64,000 nucleotides of DNA from Nilaparvata lugens (GCF_014356525.2 NC_052507.1:57389362-57453361), one strand, 5' to 3'; shown: positions 49,501 through 59,400, numbered from the stretch's first letter. A program made the numbers and translations. Notes: generated by a model from the letters alone, not told the origin.

Positions 49501-52500
49501 TGGATAGACACACTTCAATACCGGCCTGCAGACAATTATTTTATAGGAATAGATTAGTCAAAAAACTCACCGACATTTGCACAAACATTATTCAATTTAA
49601 AAAAAAAAGATTCACACGGATTTTTCACTTCAATACTGATGTGCACACTTATTATTATGGATAGATTTATTATAAAAGCTTGCAGACATTCGCACAAACC
49701 TTTCTAATGTAAGCCGTGCTTCAGTCTGGAAAACACAAATAGGCCTAGATGAGATTATGATAATTATTTTAAAGTTAACATGCAAATTATATAAGAAGCA
49801 GGTACAACCCATACTCTGGAATAATATTAGAAAAACACAAATTTGCCTGAATGACATTATAATAATTACAGTATTTCAGAGTTATCATGCATATTATTTA
49901 GGACGAGCAGGTGTAAACCATGCCTGAACGGTCTACAAATGAATGATATTGAAATGGGTGTTAGTAGGATTAGCAGGCATAGGATTAGTAGCCTATTCAT
50001 TTTCTTCATCTACAAAAATACTTAATCAAGTCAAAGATAAATTAGATTAATAATATCTAGAAATTGGAACTGTTATCTTATAAGTGTAATAATTGTACAT
50101 GACTGAATAAATAGATAAATAACAATTCTAATTGAGATCTACAAAAAATTACGTTTGAAAAATATGATTAGTATATATATTTTTTTAAATCACACAGAAA
50201 ATTCTAGTTTAGTAGGAAATTCTCAACAAAAAAACTTGCGAGATTGAGGAAACGAACCTATAACCTCCTGTTCCAAAGTCCAGCGTGGTACCACAACGCC
50301 ACGTTGTCTTAAGGATAAAGCGATGTTTTTATAGCCCTTCTGTTGGCTAAGCTCTATGACGGAATAAAAATAATTATTCGTATATTTCTAGAATCAGGAT
50401 GGATTAGTAAAATTTAAAATAACAATATTTATACTTGAAAATCTGTTTGCGTAATTTCTAGTTAATCAGTTTGGTATTTCAGGCGTGATCAGCTTATCTT
50501 GATTTATTTGAACCCCATTCTTCATCCTAAAGCTGGATTCGCACACAAGAGTGACAGTGGACAATGAAAACATAATTCCCACGTGTTCTAATAATAAAAA
50601 TTGCCAAACTTAGCAGAATACATTGAAAGGTGCTAATGTATGATGAATCATGGACGATGTATGATAATGAATAAACTATGAATAAAAAGGAAGACTGATA
50701 ATAATATGAATAATCACCAGTCTGAATCAGCAACTGTGTCAAATTGAAATTAACCAATCACATCAACTTGAACAATTGGTATATAATGAATTAAAGATGA
50801 TAAATTATAAAGGTTCAATGATTGAATATGATAAATCATGGATAACTGATATTTACCAGTCTGGGTCTGGAGCTGAATCTTGCTGAGCTCCACAGGACAA
50901 AGTCCGACGGTGGTGACCAGGCCGGCCACACAGCCCGACAGAAACACATCCCAGTGGTAGTAGCGGTAAGTAGTGGACAGCTTCCCACCCTCCCCCTCCA
51001 CTACGTCACAGCAGTGCCGTTTCGGATGCTCACCGCGGTAGTGGGCGAGTGCGCGAAGCGAGTTCCCGTAGCAGCCAAAGTAGACAGAGTTCATGACGCC
51101 AGCTGAGACCAGTGGCATAAACATGCCTTTGTAGAACCCCAGCACCTGTCCAAAACAGATAAAGCTGATTAAAAATTATTAATCTCCGTCAAAAATATGA
51201 ATATTGTATTTTTGTTCCAATGCCTGTGTAGAGGCCTAACACCTAAAAGTGAAACACAGATGAAAATAAATCAATCTTTGTTACATGAATAATGATGTGT
51301 TTATTTGTTGCAAGTGTATCAATGCATACTTCTAATGACTTTCAAAAGCCTATTGCATGTTAAAATAGAAGTAAACTAACATTATTGATAGTCAGCTATT
51401 TATTAGAAAAGGAGATAACTATAACATTAGATTTTATTTTCTCAAGCAGCAGGGCGCGGAAAGTGGAGTTCATATCAAAAGTTGTATGATTTATTAGTAA
51501 ATAATGATGTTGGCTTTATAATTCAAAGACCAGGGTTCAAATCCCGGCCCGGGCAAGATTTTTTCTCGGGCAACCACCGTGTTTCGGATGAACACGTTAT
51601 TGTCGGTCCAGGCTGCCTAAAAACAGACGTTAGGTCATGTCCGAGGCCCTGAAATTGATCAGGTGCGACCTGGAAACTCTGACACTAGATCTGAGCCAGC
51701 CAGGTCACTCGATATTATCACTTTGTATTTGAATAGTAATTTTATCATCTATTCTTGATAATATTCAAGAGAGATGTGTTTCACTCACCCCATCTCTTCT
51801 GAGAATTGATGCAAATATGTCGCATGATCCCTTGCAGTGTGCCTGTTGTCTCACCTTAATTGTGTCAAGTGGGTGACCAACGATTAATCCACAAACGCCT
51901 GTAAATTACAATTAATAATACTTTAAATTATATAGGTAAGTTAAGAATAAGCATATTTGCAAAAACTGACAATAGTAGCCTACAGGATATTTTCAGCAAT
52001 CTAAATGTGTTTAATAATCATAATAATTTGGGGAAAACACTACAGCTCGATTTTATTGAATTTTATTGGGGAATTTGTAACAAGGGATAAAAGAAACAAG
52101 ACATTAATGTTGACATGAAGTTTCATTTTGTTCATTTATAAATTAATATGTTATTGGGCTATTATTTGGTTAAAGAGGTTAAACTAGTGGAAGAAGCTAC
52201 TAATAAACTATGAGTTGAAGTAACTATATCTGTCTATAAAGAAAATATATTACATTCTGACCACCTAAAGACCTACCTACTTAAAATGTTAGATTAGATA
52301 GCTTAGCTAGCTTACCTAGATTAGAGGATTGAGTCTATTTCAATTTATGTTCAATACAAAAATACATTGGATAAGGATTATTAGCCTAAATAAGTTGAAT
52401 TTGTACACAAAGTATGTTATAAGTAAATTCAATAAGACAAAGAAAGTAGGCACTTAAACTATCTATTCAACCAGTCTAACAACATAATTTATTACTTATG

Positions 52501-52647
52501 TGAATCAATATTTCAAATGAAATTATTCTTGAAAGTTATAGACTAGTTCAAGACTACGATCATGATGAAAAAAGAATTGAAATAATTCAAGTTACCAGCA
52601 AACCATCCTGCTCCAAAATCGTACCATCGAAAAGTATGATCACTCAT
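28281..52647 (-). CDS. Mitochondrial carrier (SLC25 family), six exons
   Basis: Transporter of the inner mitochondrial membrane. Coding exons are 52647-52596, 51898-51789, 51145-50857, 49423-49294, 45731-45610 and 28537-28281; all five introns are GT-AG and all phases match, giving 319 residues, normal for the family (about 300). Each third carries the carrier signature PX[D/E]XX[K/R]: PLDTIK, PVELSK and PVDVVK. The C-terminus (MPVNAAVFFGYE) is also typical. Sequence character is closest to the SLC25A45/A47/A48 group; the substrate cannot be read from sequence. Intron 5 is 17 kb and filled with retroelements in antisense orientation, and intron 4 holds a fold-back element; the coding frame is intact. 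UTRs were not determined. Confidence 0.93.
29241..29416. repeat. Near-perfect palindrome, possible Penelope-like terminus
   Basis: Two ~75-bp arms, almost identical when inverted, flank a ~30-bp centre. Reading outward on either strand each arm has a small stem, then CACGAAACCATGGTCCTGTA, then AATAAAACTGTGTAGAATTT. A stem followed by GAAAC and AATAAAA near the end resembles the terminal hammerhead-like modules of Penelope-like elements, in which inverted partial termini are common. The canonical CTGATGA box is not clear, so the assignment is tentative. Confidence 0.5.
29668..30796 (+). mobile_element. 5'-truncated LINE in carrier intron 5
   Basis: Contains the last third of a reverse transcriptase frame, intact from about 29673 to 30572: LGPLLFILYINDIS, the catalytic LYADDTSLIF, LLGLELDFKF, LQKRAIRYLAGLKF and HNHNTRSRNKLAL. 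AATAAA is at 30760 and the tail is (TTATC)n at 30770-30796, typical of jockey/CR1-like LINEs. The palm start and endonuclease are missing, so it cannot move. It is antisense to the carrier gene. Confidence 0.88.
31010..31261 (+). CDS. Candidate small secreted peptide ORF
   Basis: An 83-codon frame from ATG at 31010 (second in-frame ATG at 31016) with a hydrophobic N-terminus (LLIILLLYTYTTILLSTIPA) that reads as a signal peptide, no cysteines, and a KKR tribasic site in SGSLKKRNLKINNQ. The end (AATTAT|GTATGA) could also be a splice donor. Layout would suit a secreted peptide precursor, but no known peptide family is recognised and frames of this length arise by chance in AT-rich DNA. Confidence 0.3.
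   Translation: MLMKDYRLLIILLLYTYTTILLSTIPALAPAIRIPSMLFSGKHSSTRTYNNMYNPDASGSLKKRNLKINNQAESRANNLLNYV
31262..31982. other. Non-coding intron stretch
   Basis: AT-rich intron sequence of the carrier gene with no supported feature. Confidence 0.5.
32246..33750 (+). pseudogene. Jockey ORF1 (gag-like, zinc knuckles)
   Basis: Starts ATGTCGGATAAACAA at 32246. The N-terminal third is hydrophilic and coiled-coil-like (WKKSEEEKQQLIKRIENLE). The middle (PPVILENVKSFQTLYEEITK) is the jockey ORF1 core. Zinc-knuckle cysteines follow in shifted frames (KCQGFG; CVKCAGKHS; CVHCGGKHPSSYRGC). At least three frameshifts and a stop at 32669 break it. Confidence 0.8.
34042..34759 (+). repeat. BEL/Pao 5' LTR (first 32 bp missing)
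   Basis: Begins CTAGTTTTAAATTAGTTTTA, aligning with position 40413 of the 3' LTR. The preceding TTAGG is not LTR sequence. Ends GGGCTATCCA at 34759. Confidence 0.92.
35074..40242 (+). pseudogene. BEL/Pao gag-pol polyprotein with one stop
   Basis: The frame is open for 1435 codons, stops at TGA 39379-39381, then continues in the same frame to 40242. Domains in order: gag core (KIELAKFSGRQSEWAVFYEL), CCHC-type knuckles (CLKCLVGGHSARECK), aspartic protease (FLIDSGSEKNFV), reverse transcriptase with FMDDLV, RNase H (ICFCDASQSGYGAV; SDSTVVLHW), integrase zinc finger (HYHRKNCHAG; CNRCFRC) and integrase core. The first catalytic Asp is in CGVDYGGP. The second should be Asp, but the frame reads YSNNGTN (AAT at 39544). 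The Glu is in GGIWEANIKS. The TGA and the missing Asp both disable integrase; the rest looks intact. Confidence 0.93.
40381..41130 (+). repeat. BEL/Pao 3' LTR (750 bp)
   Basis: Full length, TGGTGACGCC to GGGCTATCCA, directly after the polypurine tract. Reads TTTTCC where the 5' LTR has one more T (near 40670), and has one more A near 41003. Confidence 0.94.
41131..41737. mobile_element. DNA-transposon remnant next to the BEL element
   Basis: About 600 bp between the BEL 3' LTR and the resumed jockey frame. It ends AGTGTGTGAAAGTAGCCTTA, which inverted reads TAAGGCTACTTTC, a plausible terminal repeat. The left edge of the whole interruption reads TTAGGCTA, a partial match. It probably was inserted first and the BEL element landed in it. 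No coding sequence. Confidence 0.5.
41738..42900 (+). pseudogene. Jockey ORF2, endonuclease and RT fingers part
   Basis: Endonuclease motifs IVSAIYSPPRHN and IIGGDFNAKHISWGS (GDFNAKH is a catalytic block) lie at 41756-41890. Linker and RT start follow in changing frames (DYLLWKATKYLEKP at 42510; KEASGYDIITGEVLK near 42780). Several stops; breaks off near 42902 at another LINE. Confidence 0.8.
42903..44170 (+). mobile_element. 5'-truncated LINE nested in the jockey RT
   Basis: Encodes a reverse transcriptase of a different subfamily: CDLTKAFDCIQLELLQ near 42942, GIPQGPVLGPFLF near 43110, and the catalytic MLYADDTTLIV at 43196. C-terminal motifs follow (YFALVRSHLAYGMHLWG at 43542; LYQKRAIPTI). 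It ends in an (AAT)n/poly-A tail at 44153-44170. Broken by shifts (near 43020 and 43400). Confidence 0.8.
44175..45046 (+). pseudogene. Jockey ORF2, RT palm and C-terminus
   Basis: The jockey frame resumes with HRITHVIEKTLEE, then FLDVAQAFDKVWHVGL, AGVPQGSVLGPTLY and the catalytic box FVDDTAVL at 44500. After a frameshift near 44650 the C-terminal region (KYLGMTLDAKLRWKSYVKKK) runs to 45046. The RT segment expected between 42902 and 44175 (roughly 100 residues) is missing. Confidence 0.82.
45181..45609. other. Non-coding intron stretch
   Basis: Carrier intron 5 beside exon 5; AT-rich with no supported feature beyond the possible decayed 3' UTR of the jockey element. Confidence 0.5.
45610..45731 (-). 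CDS. Carrier gene exon 5
   Basis: 122 nt after TTTGCTTCAG. Encodes RDVPTFGLYALAYEH, the family's helix 4 motif, then a His-rich loop (LLHTHHHST) and the start of helix 5 (VLLGGTSA). Donor GCAG|GTAAAC. It is isolated by 3.6-kb and 17-kb introns and easy to miss in annotation. Confidence 0.92.
46240..48706. mobile_element. Fold-back-type element with tandemly repeated arms
   Basis: The left arm (46240-47262) and right arm (47423-48706) are inverted copies of each other around a ~160-bp centre. Matching blocks include GGAAGACAATTTTT, GGTTTCTCGCATATAACTCG and GCTCTTGA(A/T)(A/G)GT. Within each arm a unit of about 0.52 kb is directly repeated (CGCTCTTGAA at 46511 and 47037), with a third partial unit in the centre. 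Long inverted arms built from tandem repeats are the hallmark of Foldback/Galileo-like elements. No transposase is seen. It fills most of carrier intron 4. Confidence 0.75.
48361..48635. mobile_element. 275-bp MITE inside the right fold-back arm
   Basis: Terminal inverted repeats start CATAGAGAAA and extend for about 80 bp (ATATCCCA(A/T)GGTATAGG; CTGTTATCTCAAGCCGAT). CCTAAAC is duplicated at 48354-48360 and 48636-48642. The left fold-back arm has the same place uninterrupted (GTTTAGGGTAG at 46300, inverted), proving an insertion. A diverged half-copy lies at 53544-53638. Confidence 0.85.
48707..49293. other. Non-coding intron stretch
   Basis: Part of carrier intron 4; no supported feature. 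Confidence 0.5.
49294..49423 (-). CDS. Carrier gene exon 4
   Basis: 130 nt after TTTTATTTCAG. Encodes the matrix loop and the GVRNLFVGLVPMLV segment (helix 4 approach). The exon itself starts GTAAAGTAAG, which mimics a donor, but the reading phase and protein similarity require it as exon. Donor CG|GTGAGT. Confidence 0.92.
50225..50320 (-). repeat. tRNA-derived SINE head (candidate)
   Basis: On the minus strand, TGGCGTTGTGG resembles an RNA polymerase III A box and, about 35 bases on, GGTTCGTTTCC a B box (one mismatch to GGTTCGANTCC). It does not fold as a clean tRNA, so a SINE head is more likely than a tRNA gene. Confidence 0.45.
50857..51145 (-). CDS. Carrier gene exon 3
   Basis: 289 nt after TTTTGGACAG, encoding VLGFYKGMFMPLVSAGVMNS (helix 2 region) through to CPVELSKIQLQTQT, the second signature. 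The loop between helices 2 and 3 (GEHPKRHCCDVVEGEGGK) is longer than usual. Donor ACTG|GTAAAT. Confidence 0.95.
51495..51720 (+). repeat. tRNA-derived SINE in carrier intron 2
   Basis: A perfect B box (GGTTCAAATCC at 51535) follows a weak A-box-like TGGCTTTATAA. A GC-rich body follows (TCGGGCAACCACCGTGTTTC; GTTAGGTCATGTCCGAGGCC), unlike the AT-rich intron around it. Structure suits a tRNA-derived SINE; no target duplication was resolved. Confidence 0.6.
51789..51898 (-). CDS. Carrier gene exon 2
   Basis: 110 nt, entering at phase 1 after TTTACAG. Encodes GLIVGHPLDTIKVRQQ with the first carrier signature, then a loop with two Cys. Ends GATGGG|GTGAGT in phase 0. Confidence 0.93.
51899..52595. 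other. Carrier intron 1
   Basis: AT-rich intron with no supported feature. Confidence 0.6.
52596..52647 (-). CDS. Carrier gene exon 1
   Basis: ATG at 52647, 17 codons plus one base, starting MSDHTFRWYDFGAGWFA, the start of transmembrane helix 1. Donor G|GTAAC. Intron 1 is 697 bp. Confidence 0.88.
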
Positions 52648-53387
52648 TACTCGAGTCTCTTGAGTGACTGAAGATAAGCGAACTTTGACATTGTATTATT
52701 TTTCTGAGGTTGTATTGTTGGATAAAGTTCAGTCTATCATCAGATGATAGAAAACTGTGTCGTGGCGTTTGTGAATCCAAAAATAAATATAGTTGCTAAA
52801 CATTAGTGTTCTCATTCTGACTGAATTTAGAACAAGGTTTCTCTAAAAAGTGATTGAATTTGAAAAAAACATTGTTATCAGAAATCAAAATTCTCATAAA
52901 ATATACTCTATGTAGTAGATTTTCAATCAAAAAGTAGTCAAAAAACAAAATCAGTAAGCTAATAATAATACAGAACAAAGAACAATAAATTAAAAAGATA
53001 GGTTATGTTTTTAAATTTGAAAAAATCAAACAGCTGATTCACTGACTGTCAGCTGACAAGCAAACAAGCAGACGAGAAAATCCCGTATGCAAGAAGAATG
53101 CAAGTAGTAAACATAACCTTAATTTTTTTCAGATTCAAGTTTTACTGTTGTGTGTTGTGCTCCTCTTTAATTTATTGAAGTTTCCAGGTCAAAACAAACT
53201 GTACTTTGTTCTACTTTTGCTATATAAAATCATTGGAACTTATTAATTTAGAATATTCTTCAGAATTGATACCCTTGGCTTAGTTTAGTTTTAAATTTAA
53301 AGAGTTCCGTGTTTGTTGTCATTTGTTTTTTTAACCTTCTCAGTTATTGCTATTGACTTATTTAGTGGGATTATTGGCTATAGGAAA
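52648..53387. promoter_or_regulatory. Shared upstream region of carrier and EndoU genes
   Basis: The start codons of the two divergent genes are 740 bp apart, so this segment must hold both 5' UTRs and promoters unless 5' non-coding exons lie elsewhere. TATATAAAA at 53221-53229 could be a TATA box for the EndoU gene, giving a ~135-nt 5' UTR. CAGCTGATTCACTGACTGTC, followed by AGCTGAC at 53031-53057, is a short inverted-repeat-like cluster. Confidence 0.45.
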
Positions 53388-53499
53388 ATGAGAAATAATC
53401 TGCAATTTTGTTTTCTTTTTTCCTGTATTATTTTAATGTTGTACAAAGGAAATGCAGCACAGCAAGGAAGCGTTGACAGTAAATACACGACTTGTTCCA
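53388..53499 (+). CDS. EndoU: EndoU exon 1 (signal peptide)
   Basis: ATG at 53388 with a classic signal peptide ending near GNAAQQG. Donor TCCA|GTGAGT, phase 1. The frame is open upstream to 53313 but has no other ATG. Confidence 0.85.
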
Positions 53500-56400
53500 G
53501 TGAGTAGAAAAATATTTTTGCTTACCATATTCTAGTAAATGGAACAATAGAGAAAGGATATCATAGCTTAAAAAAATATCCCATAGTATAGGGCATTTGT
53601 GTTTTAAATTTTACTGTTTGTTTAAGCCGTTTATTGTTGACTAGCAGGTTACCCGTGCTCCACGAGAGCCTAAATGAGAAACTTTTGGTCCTAATGAAAT
53701 CTTAAAAATGATCAAGAATTGGAAATAGGCCTATAACCATTCTCGATAAATAAATAATCCATAAGTAAAACAAGTTAATCAGTTCAGTAGTTCAGGCGTG
53801 ATGATGCGTCATTTGTAAATTTCCTATCCTGTGTACGGGATCTAGTTCTCTCGTTTATTATAATAAATTATTATACATTACTGTCAATTTTTTTTGTTGA
53901 TCATTGAGGTCTTTCCACACCCAACGTAGCGTAGCTAGAAATATGTCTTTATAAGACTTAGTCGTTGTATCTCCCTTGTTAAGCTGTTAAATTAAATCAA
54001 CGCTTGCGCTGTAGGCATGGACAAACTTATATTTAGAACATAATTGCTCTATACCCTGGCGCGGATCCAGGGAGGGGGGGTGATCGCCCCCCCCCCACAA
54101 CTTTCCGAGTGGTGTTTGTGGAAAATTTACAGTTACAAGTCCAGGTAATATATACATGAAATATTGATTGGATACATAAAATAAGTCCAGAGCCAATTAT
54201 TTCATGCAAATTTTCCTTGTGTTAGACTCATGATGGCCCAAAAAGTTCTTATTCTCGGTTCATTTTCCAGTTTTCAGCTATTTCCGCCAAATCCTGACAC
54301 AAAAATTTGTTTTTGCCTTTTTTAGATGATGAAATTATTGATATGGTAATGAATTCTCCATTGTCGTGACATTAAGATTTTGCATCATGATAAAAGTTCA
54401 TTAGATCATGTTCTATGAGAATCACCCGTTAGATGCTCTTAATTTTGTAGAGAGGCTCGCATAAGGGCACCTCAAGGATCAAGGATCACATTTTTATTTT
54501 CAAACACACATAGCTTTTAACACAATGATGGGGTCTCATTGTACCACAGCTCATTCTTCTCTGCTCGTCAAGGCGGTTCAAAATCATGCATCATGAATCG
54601 AATTCGATCGAAGAATAAGATTCATCCCTGAGTGTATTTTAACCAGTATTTCAATACACAAAGAAATGATCAATAATTCAGAGCTATGTATCTCGGTAAG
54701 GGTACGTTTATGTCGGAGCTGCGATTAGTGAAAAAAGCTGCGATTCTAGCAACGCGTAGATAATACCAACGTGCTTTCTAATAGGCCTGTTTATGTCGGA
54801 GCTGCGATGAAAATCGATCTTGGGTCCTGACCATCGATAAGAGCATCGATAATGGCTCGGTCCATTTTCGAAGCTAGTATCGAGGCTAGTATCGAGTTGT
54901 AGAATACAAAGTACAAACATGGACCAATATTTTTTCATGATTTGGGTTGATTTATATGTGGAGTTTCGTAAGCAAGTGACATTTTCTTTACTTTATTAAA
55001 CTATTTCTTATTCAATTACAAAATTCTATCTTATTGTCAATGATAATAATGAAACATAATATAGACCTTGATGTATGCATTTCAAGAATAAATTAAATTG
55101 TTTCTATTTTATTGAAGAATATAACTTTTTTGTATAAATCTACTTACCTTAATGTTAGCATTAATCGCTTCTCTGTCATGATAGGACTTATGTGATAATT
55201 ATTCCAGTCCTTTTGGAGATTATTGGAAACTCTCGTCAAAATGTAGTCGAAAGTTTCTATTTCCATTCTCATATAGTCAAAAAAATTTTTTGGATGCTGT
55301 CTTAAATCTTTATATAAATGATGATACTCCCCAAATACATTCCTCTCCACATTGATAGGATGTGCATAATATTCACGTTCTCTACAACCTATTAAGTAAT
55401 GCTTTACTGTATTCGATGCAAAAATAAAATCTTCATCAGAATCACTCATTATAGCATACACAAATTGGTTTTTCAATACATGAATTAAAGAATCAAGCTT
55501 TAAGCACGACTGTCGGCATGAACAGTCGATAGAAGCTGAGCGCTACTCCCTATTAGCATCGCTTCTCTCATCGTTGCTAGGATCGTTTATCACAGCTCCG
55601 ACATAAACGTACCCTAACGCATTATCATAAAAAAGACTTGATCTTGAATTTTAGAATTGAATTTGAATTTTTCTTCTCTTTTAGTTGGTTTAAATGGAAG
55701 AATATGATGTTAATGTAAGATTCAATCATTTCAAAAAATTAAGAAATCGAATATACTTTTCTCATATTAACGATCTAGGAAGCTCTATGATAGGAAACAG
55801 TGATTCAAAATGAATTCAAGGCAATTGAGCTCTTAGAGAATGGATGTCTACAATTTGGAATCAATCATGAGTTTCTATGATGTATCAGACTCATTTTTAG
55901 GGATGTCCATCCCGAGATCCGGGATCCCGGTCCATTTCTGATACCTAACAATCCCGGGATTTTTCAGCGTCAATCCTGGGATTTTCGGGATTAGAAAACC
56001 TGAAATTGTGAATCATATTTTTCCAAAAACAATTCAATATAGAATTCATTTACGGTGATGAATATGAGTTTTTATAAATAATTTATTGTTCTTAAGTGTT
56101 TGACTAATTTATTCTAAAGGCACAGCCTACAGTTGCATATACATAATACTGTATACTGTACTCTTTACTGGCTAAATAGAATTCGCATTATCGGTTCGCA
56201 TTACTCACAAAATGGTAGTTGATCGGTTGCTATGTCTCTACACTTGTTTCTGTTTGCACAGCACCACAATTACCAGTCTAGACGGCGCAATATTTGCAAT
56301 AGTGCTGATGGCATTTCCTTGAAGACTTCAGAAATCAGAAATAAACAAGCACTAACCATTCACTCTTTATCTAATTATTCCTCTTCTCTTCTCTTTCTCT

Positions 56401-59400
56401 ATCATGAATAGAATAATATCTAGTTGAAGTGAATATAGTTGGTTCTACGAAATTTCATTTATTAGTGTAGTGGTTCAGCTTTCGCGTTGTTCGGTCGGTA
56501 TGGCGTTACGGTCTTACAAAAAGTATCCTATTTTATTATTAATATTACTTATTCAAGTGATATTAATTCACTCTACAATGTGAACTCAAAGTGATGAAAG
56601 TGTGAACTCTATCCCGTCCTGATGTGGGATAGAAATGCTTTTGTTCTACATAAAAAAGACTCTGATGAGTCATCTTTCTTTCCTCAGTTCTCACTATCAT
56701 GTAGGATACTGCAAATTTAAGGTAGGACATCAAATAAAAAATTTACTCTCAATCTTGAGATCATTCATAGAAATAGAATATTTGATTTCAATATTATTCC
56801 TAAGTATTTTTTCATTTTAATAATATCCTCTCCTTCTATAATGAGCCCTTTTTCATCTCCACACACTGTTACTGAACATGTAATTGAGGAGGAACAAATG
56901 CAAAAATGCATGAACATGATTTTTGCCAATCCCGGGATCAGTCCCGGGATTAATAACGGGATTGGAAATCAGTCCCGGGATTGACATCCCTACTCATTTT
57001 AGAGACTCTTGATTAACAGGAAAATCGCGAAAAATGAGAAACTGAAATCGCTATTTTTAAAATCGGCCGTAACTTTCTAATAATACTGGAAACGAAAGTA
57101 TCCTTCATTGTAGTGAAAAAATAAAATATACTTTTCCTACAGTTACCTTGAAAAGTGGCCATTCCTGCACTGATTTTAGAATCCAAAGAATCACTTTTCC
57201 GCTCTAGTGCGAGAAATATTTTTCTGCACTCCAGATTTGCAACATGGCAACGCAAAATAGTTAGTAGGTTATATGGAGCACCAGTGCAGCAAAATCAAAA
57301 TTAAGTTGGTAACAGTGACTGTGGTATAGTGTTGTGGTGCACGTTATAATAATAACGATGACAACGATGGACAACGACAGCCACCACATTCAGCACACAG
57401 CCGCCTTCATTCATTTACTACTACATTATTCAATTTCAAATAAATTAAGGGTTTTATTAATAATAAAATTACACAGAAAAACATTTTGATGGATTTCAGG
57501 CAATTTTACCCATAATTACCCACTTTTCATATTCAATGGTAACTGTAGGAAAAATTTTATGTAAAATACGTGCGCAAAGTTCCTCTGCTGCACTCAAGAA
57601 ACCATTCCGCCCTCACCTACGGTTCGGGCGTAAACGTTTCTTTCGGTGCAGCAAACGGTCACTTTGCGCACTAGTTGCACAAATAACTATTTCCACATCC
57701 ACATTTTGAAATTTTATCCGAAGTATTTCACAAGATACCGTACGCAGTTTTGAATAAATTTTTTTTGAATTGAAATACTGGTTAAAGTACACTCAAGGAT
57801 GAATTGTCTATTTTCCAATTGAATTTCATTAATAATTCATGATTTCGAACCTTCCTGATGTACCAAGAAGAATGAGCTGTGGTTCATTGAGATCTGATCA
57901 TTGTGTCAAAAGTTATGATTGTTTGAAATTTTGATTCTTGAAGTGTCCTTACGCGCGCCTCTCCAATAAATTAAGAGCATCTAATGGGTGATTCTCATAG
58001 AACATGATCCAATGAACTTATATCATGGTGCGAAATCTGGATGTGATGAATAGAGTTTCTGATGATGATTGAAGCTAAAACTTGGGTGTTTCCCAAAATA
58101 CGAGGATCATTGTTGTCAGGTTTACCTGGAAATTCATATGAGAGAGAGCGCTCTATCTGTAAAGCACAAAATTACGCTCAGAGGAATCTTGAGTTGTACA
58201 TTTAAATGGTAACAATCGGAAGATATTGTAGATCAAAATCTAAAATCATAGAAATTGATGTTTTCTTAAAATTCTACTTATTTTTGAAAATATTGTAACT
58301 CAGACCTCATCGAAGATAGAAAGTTCCGAATGATCTCATTTTATTAGGAATTTCATAATCTAAATAAAAAGAGAGAGAAAATTTTTCTGATCGATTACAG
58401 GATTTGGCGGAAATAACTAAAAACTGGAAAATGAACCGAAAATACAAGGTTTTTGGGCCACTCTGTATCTAGCACAAGGGGAATTTCCCATGAAATACTT
58501 TGGTTCTCGATTTCTCTAATGTATCCAAACAGTATATTAAAAAATCAGAAGCCTACACAATATGAAATGCAAGCACCAATATAGTGACTGTACTACTACT
58601 ACTACTGTAGTTGCAGTAATAAGTATAAAGACCATGGCATTTAAATGAACAAATTCAAAAATCCAATCAATTTCAACAAATAAAGCTCTCAAATGCTGTT
58701 TTCGATTAAAAACTTCAAAAATTTTCCGTGTGGTGGGGAGAGTCGAACGGGAGGGGGTGACCACCCAAATCGCCCCCCCCCACAGATCAGGGTCCTGGAT
58801 CCTCGCCTGTCCATACCATGGGTGGGATATCTTCTTTTCCTAAGTTCTCCCAGAGATAAAACTTTCTAGATCTAGATTATCATCTATCACTATTTTCAAT
58901 TTATGTTTCAATATACGTTTGAAAAAGAATCAAGTTAGAAAATTCTCTCAGTAGCTGCTAGTTGAAGGATCTTTTTTTTGTACAGGTGAATATTGTTCTG
59001 CGACCAATCATTTACAAAATGAAGACTGTATTCAAGGGGGCGGTTGTAAACATTTTGAAGGAGAATTAACCTCAGATAATCAGAGGATTGAATTAGCCGC
59101 TAGCTCATTATTGAAGTGTGTTAATGAGGATCAACCTTCACCAGAAATAAATTGTGATGTAACAAAGTCGAACCAATTGCTCATCTCGTCCAGTTGTAAT
59201 TGTTAGTTTTCTCACCTACATGCTTTTGACTTTCTTATTATAATTCTGTAGTTTTTTGTTATTTGTCTGAGTTTATTGTTGCACTAATTCATCTGAATCT
59301 CTTGTGAAATAGGCTATACAAGTGGTGGTAGTAATTTTTTGTTTAAGATATGGCTATGAATGATAAGAATTCCTTGCTGGGACTCTTTTGAAACAATTGA

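Larger units (their letters stand above)
54056..58809. mobile_element. 4.75-kb element with long inverted arms (hAT-like)
   Basis: Left arm 54056-54655 and right arm about 57765-58809 are inverted copies (for example TTCATTTTCCAGTTTT and GATCATGTTCTATGAGAATC blocks in both). The right arm carries about 340 bp more (58030-58370). Ends read CTGGCGCGGATCCAGG and, inverted, CAGGCGAGGATCCAGG, like hAT termini. Flanks TCTATACC (54048-54055) and TCCATACC (58810-58817) are an 8-bp duplication with one mismatch. No transposase of its own is seen. Lies in EndoU intron 1. Confidence 0.7.

Noticed and set aside
51530..51555. Possible tRNA gene
   Set aside because: Perfect B box but no acceptor or anticodon stems; fits a tRNA-derived SINE instead.
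57013..57255. 80-codon minus-strand frame with several Cys
   Set aside because: Lies in inverted-repeat transposon DNA, with no motif or splice signals.
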